Positions 1 through 10,900 of a DNA stretch of 64,000 nt are shown piece after piece. The first letter of the stretch is position 1. Every line of letters starts with the position of its first letter. Source of the DNA: Effrenium voratum. Taxonomy: Eukaryota; Sar; Dinophyceae; Suessiales; Symbiodiniaceae. Location of the stretch: contig CAUJNA010000831.1 in NCBI GenBank assembly GCA_963377175.1, positions 1 through 64,000 of the forward strand, read 5' to 3'. The notes below the pieces were generated by a model that did no database searches, was not told where the DNA came from, and was given only the letters and a program-made list of their open reading frames with translations. Made by a program: the position numbers and the translations under genes.

Positions 1-61
<61 letters not shown>

Positions 62-521
62 ACAACACAACACAACACAACACAACACAACACAACACAA
101 CACAACACAACACAACACAACACAACACAACACAACACAACACAACACAACACAACACAACACAACACAACACAACACAACACAACACAACACAACACAC
201 CCACACCACAACACACCCACACCACAACACACCCACCACAACACACCCACACCACAACACACCACACACCACACACCACACACCACACACCACACACCAC
301 ACACCACACACCACACACCACACACCACACACCACACACCACACACCACACACCACACACCACACACCACACACCACACACCACACACCACACACCACAC
401 ACCCAAACACACACCCAAACACACACACAAACACACACACACAAACACACACAAACACACAAACACACACACAAACACACACACAAACACACACACAAAC
501 ACACACACAAACACACACACA

Positions 522-553
<32 letters not shown>

Positions 554-630
554 AACACACACACACAAACACACACACACAAACACACACACACACAAAC
601 ACACACACACAAACACACACACACACAAAG

Positions 631-697
<67 letters not shown>

Positions 698-748
698 AAG
701 ACACACACACACAAACACACACACACACACCACACACACACACACTTG
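1..748. repeat. AC-rich microsatellite array
   Basis: This block is pure simple sequence: (CA)n, then (CACAA)n, then CACACACC-type units, then (CA)n interrupted by AAAC. There is no coding signal. It lies upstream of the first visible lysA exon and is most likely intronic. Confidence 0.97.
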
Positions 749-1201
749 ATTGGCATTTGAAAGGGTATGGAGGTTGATCAAAAGGTCCTGCACATGGAAT
801 GCCCATGGAAGAAAACCACAAAGAAGATGACATGTCCCACTGAACGAAAAAGTTCATGACACGGTCATTTTAGGGGGCCAGGAATGTTGATCAACCCCCA
901 TATCAATCTAGGTCCCCCAGTATTGCCCTTTTACCCTTTTTGGGGGGGAGGGTTCCCCTAATAAAATTTGACTACAGCAAAAAGTTGGTACCCTTATAAC
1001 TTGTTCTAACCCCTCTACCACTGGAGAACCTAGGTCAGCAGGAACCACCTAAGAAACTCTGGAATGATGATTCCCCTGTAAGTACCAAACAAACCATGGT
1101 TTCCCATAGTTTCAAGTTGCTGCAGGATTTCGTCCATGCACGGTATCAAAAGGAACCACCTCATTTTTAGAGGTCCTAATCCTTTTGAGGACCCCTCTGA
1201 G
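749..1201 (+). other. non-coding, probable intron before first visible lysA exon
   Basis: I recognise no exon here. Positions about 1090-1145 resemble the 5326-5402 hairpin element in intron 4 (shared ATGGTTTCCCATAG and GCAGGATTTCGTCCAT). The segment ends in CTCTGAG just before the exon, which serves as the 3' splice site. Confidence 0.6.
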
Positions 1202-1279
1202 GTGATCATCGGCGACCCCAAGGAGGCCAAGTTCGGTACCACCAGCGAGCAGCTCTTTGAGGGCTACCGCCGGTGCAAG
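1202..1279 (+). CDS. lysA: lysA exon a
   Basis: Twenty-six codons, from [12 protein letters not shown] to GYRRCK. The acceptor is CTCTGAG and the donor is GC (AAG|GCTCGC) at 1280. Splicing to exon b gives [12 protein letters not shown], as in bacterial LysA. Confidence 0.85.
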
Positions 1280-1898
1280 GCTCGCACCAGAGGTTTTCCG
1301 TGTGTAACCTGGTGATTGGGGACGTTTGCTTCCCCCCTTTTTGCTTTTTGGTTGGTTGGGGGGGAAGGGAGGGGGGGATCGTTTTTTTTTGGTGGGGGGG
1401 GGTTTGTTGGGGGCGAGCGCACAAAAAAAGGTGGTAAGATATGTTCGCTTGAGGCATCGGGGAGCATGGCCCACTTCTTGTCGACAAGTTTTGCTGGGTT
1501 CTCGCCGAGTTGAGGCTTCCTGACTTAAGTCCATGGTCCATTTGGGAGGGACATGCTAAGTTTCCCCAGAACATTTAGCCTCAAGATTGATTTCCCCCAA
1601 GGAACGCCAAAAGGGGATGGATCATTTTAGATGTTTTCCAGACCTCCCACACTTGTGTGAAAGTAGATGGCACAATTCCCCTGCTTTGGTTTAGTCATCC
1701 CCTCACCCACATGGGAATTGTGCCATCTACTTTCACCGCTGGAGCCACGCAAGCCTCGTTTTATTTCCCCCAAGGGCCACCAAAAGGGGATCTACTCCCC
1801 TGCAGTTCAACGTGGAACCCAAAACTTCACCAAGAGGAATCTCCTTTTCAGAGCCCGCCTTTGTGGGTTTCATGTTATTTAGTTTGCAGCGGAGCGCA

Positions 1899-1937
<39 letters not shown>

Positions 1938-4900
1938 ATATATTTAAATGTGCATATTTCTTCCAGAGCGCCAATTCAGCGCCCAACAGCCCGGTGCCTT
2001 TTTGCTCGGCGCTTCGGACTTGCTCCGCAGGAGCTGGGCGTGAAGCGCTTTGGCCTCCACGCCATGGTGGTGTCCAACTGCCGCGGGGCGGAGTTCGCCG
2101 ATTGGTTCGTTTCCGAATCTTCCCGAAGGGCTGGGCTCGAAGGGGCGTTTGCCTTGGGAGGGTGGGGGGGGAATGAGGCGATACCTGCCAAGACAGTTTG
2201 TCTAGAGTAGGCCGGCTGGTGAAAAGGTAGCGTTGGCACTTGTGCCCCATGTCGCCAGCTTTCGGTACGTTCTCTCTCAAGTCAGTCTTTATCTTGTGGA
2301 GCGCCACGCCATAGTTACAGTCTCCGGCCAGCTGCTTTGTTTCTCCGAGCTTTTTGGTTTTGGGTTGCAGCCCAATAGGGTGTAAGGTATGGGACACTTG
2401 ACAGGGATTGCTTGGCTCAGCTTGTGGGTTTCTGCAGCCACATGGATTTGCCCGGCCCACAAGATATAAGTGCGGCTGGCACCAGTAGCTATGATCGGGA
2501 GTTTCACATGCAGGCCTATCCCCCCCAAAGCAAAGTAAAAGAACAGCAAAGAACAACAACATGAATAACTTCTTGGATTGCTTTATCTTCTTCCGGCGCA
2601 GGGTCTTGCTTTGGTCGCGCAATTTCTTCTGGCTCTCAACCCCTTTGGTTTCCCTTCAGTGGCCAACTACCCTTAATATTAAAGAGAGGGCACACAAAAG
2701 AAGAAACACCGTTGCTTTGCATAATGTTGGGCCCAACGCCGACCATCAACCTTGCAAAACTTCGCCTCCTGGTTCTATTTGGGCGACCCTGTGAATCATC
2801 CCTTGTCTGGCGATGGAAAGGCCATCTGCCTCAGGGAACCTGGGCAACCTGGGTGGGGAAGCGTTCACCTGTTGTGCCCCAATGCCCAAAAAAGTCCAGA
2901 TGGAATTCTCATTTTGTTGTCACCTGGGTACAGTATGGAGAGTTCCGGGTGCTGGATACCAAGGCCCGATGACCCAGGGCGTACAGGATGCGTCCAAACA
3001 ACGCCTGCTTTACCCCCAAATCAGCCGGTATATGCGGGTGATTTGTTAGGGGGTCCCTGAGCTCACTCCCAAAATCCGTGATGATTCCCGGAGAATCAGC
3101 AAGTGATAGGGCGGTACCTGGCAAAACTGACCGGACCTGAGGCCTGAAAGCGGACGAGTTGTTGGAGACGGCTCGGATGCTTTTTGGCCTGGCGGTGGAG
3201 ATTTACGAGTGTCTGGGTATCCAGATCGAGCGGCTCGGCGCATGTGTTAGCAAGAGAAACACGTGACTTTCACAATCCGCTCAGCTAGTCTGACAGCCAA
3301 GTCTGGGGACAGGGGTTGACAGGCTTTGGGTTGAAATTGGTTGAACGGAAAATGGCGACCCGCTTGACAAACAGGAAACCTAGATGAGGTTGCTTAAGCA
3401 ATCGCGGTAAAAGGGCTTTTTTGAATAGGTGGTGGGCCGAACCCTTGTTGCCATGAGGCATTCCACATGCAATGGGACGAAGCCCCTTCCCTTCATCAAC
3501 CCAGAGTTTGTGTGGGTGTGTGGTGGTATGGGTGGGTGGGAGGGTGGGTGGGTGGGTGGGTGGGTGGGTAGGGTGGGTAGGGTGGGTAGGGTGGGTAGGG
3601 TGGGTAGGGTGGGTAGGGTGGGTAGGGTGGGTAGGGTGGGGGGGTAGGGTGGGTAGGGTGGGTAGGGTGGGTAGGGTGGGTAGGGTGGGTAGGGTGGGTA
3701 GGGTGGGTAGGGTGGGTGGGTGGGGTGGGTAGGGTGGGTAGAGGTGGGTAGGGTGGGTGGGGGGGTAGGGTGGGTAGGGTGGGTGGTGGTAGGGTGGGTG
3801 GTGGGGGGGTGGGTGGGTGGGTGGGGTGGGGTGGGGTGGGGTGGGTGTGGGTGTGGGGTGGGGTGGGGGGGGGGTGGGTGGGTGGGTGGGTGGGTGGGTG
3901 GGTGGGTGGGTGGGTGGGTGGGTGGGTGGGTGGGTGGGTGGGTGGGTGGGTGGGTGGGTGGGTGGGTGGGTGGGTGGGTGGGTGGGTGGGTGGGTGGGTG
4001 GGTGGGTGGGTGGGTGGGTGGGTGGGTGGGTGGGTGGGGGGGGGGGGGTGGGTGGGTGGGTGGGTGGGTGGGTGGGTGGGTGGGTGGGTGGGTGGGTGGG
4101 TGGGTGGGTGGGTGGTGGGTGGGCGGGCGGGCGGGCGGGCGGGCGGGCGGGCGGGCGGGCAGGTGGGCGGGTGGGTGGGTGTGTGTGTGTGCGCGTGTGG
4201 GAGTCTGAAGTTCATTGATCCTCTTTCAGGGGCAGCTCCATGAAAATTTCCGTTCCTGCCTCCAAGATGATGCCGCAGCATAAGTTTTGTGTATGAAATC
4301 CACCATGTGGAGGGAAAATTAAAAATGACTGCTTTTTTTTGCGTAGTTTATCCAGATATACAACATCCTGCACCAGCGAATTTCGTCCAAGAGGGTGTAT
4401 CCACAGGGGGTGTGCCCTGAAATGGGACAACCCAACATGGACAAGGAAGGCTTAAGGCTGAAGTTGTGGCCTAAAATGGGCCAACCCCCGGATCAAAAAA
4501 CAGCCCGCAAACGGATGGGTTTCCTTTGGTTCAAGCCACCAAAAACGCAAACACGGTTAACCTTCAAGAACGGGTAACCCCCCAAAACGGGTAACCCCCC
4601 AAAACGGGTAACCCGCAAAAACGGGTTCCGCCCCCAACACCAACACCGGGCAACCGCAGAAGACACTCCCAGCCCGAGGCTGGTGAACCTGGGGGGCGGC
4701 TTCGGCATCCCCTACCGCCCGGAGGAGACCACGGTGGACGTGGCCGCCGTGGGCGCCGGGATCCACCGGGTCTACAAGGAGCTGATCGAGGCGAAGGCGC
4801 CGGATTTTCTTCGAACTTTCGGGCGGGGGGGGAGGGGTTGGTCGTTTTTTTTTTGGAGCCAGTCTCTGACAATATTTTCATGGAGTGCGTTCAATGTTGG

Positions 4901-7900
4901 ATTGTTTGGCGTTTCACTATGGATTGACGAGCTCCGGCCTCGTTTTTCCTTTCTTGCTAGATGAGTCCTTCTTTGGGGGGGAGGGGGCTTGGTCGGTTTT
5001 TGTTTCAGCCAGTCTCTGAAAAAGGAGCCTCGACCCCAGCATCTTCTTTTTCTTTTTTTAAAGAAACATCTTGGCTTTGAGCAGTGAATAGTGAGCCAGG
5101 TGTTGCTAGAAGAAAGGTAACTCCCCTTTGAAAAAGAGCAGGGACCCTCTGATTAGTTGTTTTCTTTCTTTTTGTATGTGAAATCAACAAGGAGTTGCAG
5201 GGTTGATATTACCAAGGAACTCGCTTCAAAGTGATAAAGTCACTTGGATGACCTAGCGAGGGTATCACAGCTGGGTGCAGCAAGCCGGAGGTTTGGGGTG
5301 AATCGAATGCCTCCCCAGTGGATCCCTACTGTGGATGGACGAAATCCATCAATGGTTTCCCATAGATTCAAAGTGGTGCAGGATTTCGTCCATCCACAGT
5401 AGTTACACTCTTTCCAACCGTCATGGAAGTGGACAGGGGGTTTTGGAAGACTACTGGTCGCTTGCATGATTGTTGGAGACAGGGTCGATAGTTACCGCTG
5501 ATCCCTGTACTCTACCCTTTTGAACAACCATGGAAGCTGACGACCGGAGAGTTGTTGAAGACTACTTTCCTTTCTGAACCCACTTCCATGATTGGAAGGA
5601 GGGTAGAGATGTACTCGACGTTACCCTCTCATTTGCCAGCATTTACCCTCCAACAGATAGGGAACTCCACAAGCCCCACTGTCTTAGAGGCAACTCCTCT
5701 TGGGTCCCGGACCCGAAGCACTTACAGGTTTCTTCCGTTCATTTGGGGAGGGGAGTACGTAACCCGTTTCCCCAGTTCCCTCACCAAAACGAGAAGCAGG
5801 TACCGCTTACTTTGTGGTTTGGATTGGTTGGGGATTTGAGCCCCTGGCTCTTGTAGGACAACTCCTCCATTTCACCAAGCCGCCAATCCAAACCACCAAT
5901 CAGAGGGCAGCTGGAAACATTGCAGCACTGAGGGCCTGAAGCTGCGGGTGGTCACGGAGTGCGGGCGATACATCACCGGGCCTTCAGGGATGCTCTTTAG
6001 CCGCGTGGTGCACCAGAAGAAGATCTACAAGAACTACGCCCCACGCCGAGAGTCAACGAGGGGAATTGTCCGGTATGTGTTTTGGGAGCTATGGACTGGT
6101 AAGAAGCTGAGAACTACCACGTACAAAAGGGGTATATCAAAGATGGTGTTGGTGGTTTATAAGATTTATAAGCATCCATGGTATGGAAATGGCCCTGAAA
6201 GAACACGGGAGAGGCGGTCACTGTCGATACACACACACACACACCAAAATGCTGGTTGTCCTTTTGACGTCCCTTCACACCACCCAGAAAAGGGCACACA
6301 TATGCGTACATTGTGCATATAGGCATCCATGTGCAAAGAAACATAAACACATAGAAAGCATGCAACATTCCATTTGGAATGAATGGCTTGCCGGGGGAGC
6401 CTGAAAACGCACAGTTGTGTGTATGTGAAAGTATGATTGTGGCACTTCGAAGTGTGATACGCGTTTATACTTGTTATACACGAACTACCTGTTTTCAGAT
6501 CTCCGAATGTGTTTTATCGTCAGCCTTTGTGGAGCGGTTTCTGGCAGCAGCATAAGCAACGCGCCAAGATGTTTGGGTGGGTGGCTCTGTCGCCTGCCAT
6601 GCGGAAAATTTGAGGGAACCCTGATGGAACAACTAACTATTCTTGGGAGGATGCACTTCTATGCCAGAGGGTCCAATGCAATTTGCCCCAAGGAGGGACT
6701 CACTATAGTTGGAGGGCGAGTTGTGGCTTTATTCCATATAGATTCCCAAGTCCAACTGCGTTAGTTTGCTCTTTTTGGCGGGGTTTAAGTCAGGGCTCCA
6801 ACACGTTGCAACCTCCCTGGACAAGGGCTGTTGTGCTAGGTCGGGCTTGATGCCTGCATGGCGAACCTCATGCGTCCTGGGATGTGCCTGGCCATGAGGA
6901 ATGGGGGGGGGGATGACTGATGCCTCCAAACAAATCCGCGGGTTCCTTTGTCGGGGGCATGGAGCCATTGCGGGATGGCCTGCACGATTGGCACAAACGT
7001 TGTTATTAATCCAAGGGGCAGCTTGTCCACTGGGATGATTGCATCGCCTGCCTTTGTCACCGACTGACCCACGCCCCGAAACAGAAAGGTCTGTCAGTGC
7101 TGAACAAGTGCCTCGTCTTGGGTGACAGCCTAGCCGACATGCAAAGCCACCAATCCAAATCGGGAGAAGAGCTCCAGCAATGGGCCTGTGCTTTGTTGGC
7201 TGGTCGGAGGTGTTGAACCAGGATGGGGTTCTGCTTGTCTCGGGCTTGCTTCCGAATCGGGTGGCCCGGGCCCCTTTGCGTTCCCCGAAAACAGGGTCAC
7301 AGGGTCTGGTTGTTTCAACACATGATGCCCAACCCCCATCGGAATCCCACCCATCCCACCAACCCCAAACCAAGTGCTCACGCTGAGAAGCACTAGTTGA
7401 GGTGCGTCTCACCATGAAACCACAATGTAGAGGGTCATCTTGACAGGGTTCTTTACAGGCTGCATCTTGGCCAAAATAGGACAACCGCCTCTACCAGCTG
7501 TTTCACTGGGTTTCTACATGTTTTTTTTGTTTTTTCTAGGTTGTCCCTTTTGTCGCTTTGGACGATGGAGATGAGGTACAACGCCTACCACCACATCACC
7601 ATCATCCCCAACAATGAGCCGGTGCCTGGGCTGCCGGACCGCCGGGTGAAGCGGATCGACAACTCCAAGGACCGCTTCGGACCGACCGATGCGCGCGCCG
7701 ACGCGACCCGATGCGCCGTGTGTCGTTTTCGTTCTGCGGGGCGGCCCGAAGACCCAAAAAGGGCCCTCTGGTGGGTGACTCACTCCCTGAGTTCCTGGAT
7801 GATTTTAAAGGGTCTGGACCATGTTGGTGGCAAACCATGTGTTGTGTCTTGTGCATGCGTCCAGGAAGTGAGTACTGCAAAAGTAAACAAATGTCTTCTA

Positions 7901-10900
7901 TCAGCAAGGAAAATTGTTCCACAGTCGAGTGACGTGAAGGTGTTTCTTCAATAGCTAAATGTCCCTTGCGGTTAAAACATGGATGGAGATCCAGATCATT
8001 CCAATGATATCTTGGCCCACCGCAATCTCGCGGTCGGTCCTTGGTGGATAGCCTCTTGCACATTAACATGCGGCTCATGGAATTGCTTTACTTAAGCAAC
8101 TCATTCGAATTATTTGGGCCCTTCTGTGCGTTTCCCAAGTAGGGGTGGGCTTGTCCCAATCAATCCATGGTCCGTCCGCCAGAAGGTAGCGGCTGTCCTT
8201 GGTGTAGTGGTGTCTCATGATGGGGATTGAGGATCCCCCCATTTTGAACACACCCCAGAAAAATGGTGTGATTGTCACCCATGCAATCTATGGGCACTTG
8301 AGCCCTTTGTGAAACCATGGGGCTGGAATCAAGAGAGGTGACCTGGGCCACATGCATCGAGAAGCCCACATCATGCCAAGGACCTCATTGTGAAGCAGGG
8401 GGTCTACGACGTGGTGGGAGGCCGGCTGGGCATACTTGGGGGGGAGGTTTCCTCCTTTTTTCTTGCTTGGTCCGAACTCCGCCATCCCCAACAAGGCCCA
8501 AGGCCGTTCTTTTTTCACGCCTTTCAAGGGAAGGACTGCCAGACGGTTCACCAAACATTGCTTCTGAGCCGACCTCAGTCCATGTATTTCAGGCGCCCCC
8601 ACAACTTCATTGATGGTACATCTCCAGTGTTCCCTTAGTACTTGTTGTCGGTAGCGGTCTTTCCCGCATCCGAGAGGCCGCCAAGAGCACACGATGCCCA
8701 CTCGAAAAATTGTCCATTGCAAAGCTCCCCACCCCGCCCACTTCCATCCCAACCCACCCCGCCCGGGAAGCCGACCACTGTACTGTACCCCTGTTGTGAG
8801 AGCCGCCCAGTTGTTTGCCGCCCCCGCTCATCCCCATGCTTTGTGGGCAAGGGGCCTCTGCGAGAACAACAAGTATTGCTCTTCCTCCCATTCCCAGATG
8901 AGTGTTACACATGGTGGACCCCGTTTTGGTTGGTGTTTGAAAGGGGTCCAACAGGAAACTACCATGTCACCAGAATCTCCCATTTCAACGTGGTCCACGC
9001 ATCTCCCACCCCCCCCCCCCCCAAATTGAGCCAAGCCGATGGGATCTCCAGCGATCCAGAGGCCTCTGCGACAATGGTCCACAAACCCCCTCGTGCCGAG
9101 CCGATGGGATCTCCAGCGATCCCTAGGCCTCTGCGCTCCATTTTTGGGCACCATTTAGTTTAACCACATCCGCCCATATGGTCCACATCCGCGCCAAATT
9201 GGGAAAAAACCGATGGGATCTAGATCTCATCCATGGATCCCTAGGCCCCTGCGAGAACAACACATATTGGGCCCCCACTTCCCAAATATGCCCAGATTAG
9301 AAGAAACAATCAATGGCATCCCCCCCGCCCTCTGAATGGAGCCATGGGATCTCCTCGATGCTGTAGGCCTCTGCGAGAACAACGACAAGTTCGCGGTGGA
9401 CCGGGCCCTCAACGTGGACCCCACCCCCGGGGACGTGGCGGTGATCCACGACGCCGGCGCCCACGGCCACTCCATGGGCGGCTTGGCCGGGCTTCGGCGG
9501 GTTTGGCGAGGTGGGCCTGGCCCTTTTAAAACGGAGCTTGGTCCGTTTTGGTGTGTTCTTTTATTATACATATATATATTGTGATTAGCCATGGTTAATA
9601 TCATCATCAGGGACGTCGCGGTAGTGACCGACCTGTGGTGTTTTGGCTCAAGATTTTGGGTTCCGTCGCGCCTCGAATGGGCGTCGCCGAGCCCCTGCGT
9701 CGACCGACGGCATCTCGGGGGAGAAAGAGACCTCGGGCCGCCGCCAGGTTGGTAGGGACCAGTCGTGCGGCCTGTTGTCGACCAAGGTTGCGGGTTAACC
9801 CTTTTCTTGTTTGGTTTGTTTCCTTTGGTTGTTGTTCTCTGGTGTGTGGGAAACCCTGATCTTTGGGACCGGGGATTGGTTTGCTTTTGGGGAACCTTTC
9901 TTTTGTGGCTTGTTTACCCCAACTTACCCATTGCCTGGGCACAGGCTCGTGCCCGAATCACAGGTTATCAGCCGTAGGACTTTCCTACGCGCTTGAGACC
10001 ATCAACTACAAGCTCTATGTCGACCCCACGATCACACAGGAGTGTCGTGGATGAGGAGGCCATCCTAGGGGGCCTCCGCTCAGGTGAGGACCTACCGGAC
10101 TTCGATTATGAGGATTTCGAAGCAGGTTCGGCAGGTCAGGACCGCAGGGGTGAAGATCCCGGTAGGGACACACCCAGGAGCCGTGGCAGGTACACCGACG
10201 ATGGAGACGATCGCATTTTCCGTCAGGCCACCGATGATGAGCAAGCACAAAGAGTTCGCTCCGATAGGAGCGGCTCTGAGTCAGGTCACAGGCGCGGACA
10301 ATTCGACTTCATCAGCATGGCGATGAACATGGCCCGCCCTCATTCGGACGACCCGGAGGCCATGCCGACCAGAACCCCGAGATCTCTTGTTCCAGGTGAA
10401 TCGCAGGTCTCGGATGAGTTTGAGGACAGGCCACAGGGACCAGGGACTATGGTTTTGGCTCCGAGAGGTATCTCGGGTCGATCAACTGGTTCTCAAAATC
10501 CAGGTCAGTTTGATGAGCATGAGGAGAGGAAATTCACAGGCTTCGGATACGATGCTCTGTTGAAATCAACCGCAGGCTGGGGCAGTAGCGCAAAGCAGGA
10601 GTCTGATGCCGATAGGCCCAACCCTGCCGCTGCCGAGTTTGAGTTTGATAATGATGAAGATTATGCCGCATGCGGATCGTCGTGATGAGGAGGAGGACCA
10701 ATCACGCCGAAATGCTAGGATCCGTGCTGCTGCGAGGCCCAGGAGCCTCTCCCGTGGAGCTACCAGGGACCTTCGTGTTGACAGGGACGCCCGGAGCGAG
10801 AGAGAGAGAGCCAGAGATAGCCGGGAAGTTCTTCGGGGATTGGAGGCCATCCATGACAGGGAGGGACCGATAGGTCCCCCAGTGATTGGTGATACCCCAA

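Noticed and set aside
1112..2622. Minus-strand ORFs overlapping exons a and b
   Set aside because: They are shadows of the exons and of the TA repeat, with no recognisable motif.
3569..3800. GGGTAGGGT repeats as a telomere-like array
   Set aside because: The unit is a 9-mer GGGTGGGTA grading into GGGT; dinoflagellate telomeres are TTTAGGG, and the array is intronic.
3496..4281. Long Pro/His/Thr-rich minus ORF and Gly/Val-rich plus ORFs
   Set aside because: They are translations of a tetranucleotide/9-mer microsatellite and are open in several frames at once.
8690..9607. Plus- and minus-strand ORFs in intron 8 and around exon i
   Set aside because: They have no family match; only the exon i segment is supported, by LysA homology.
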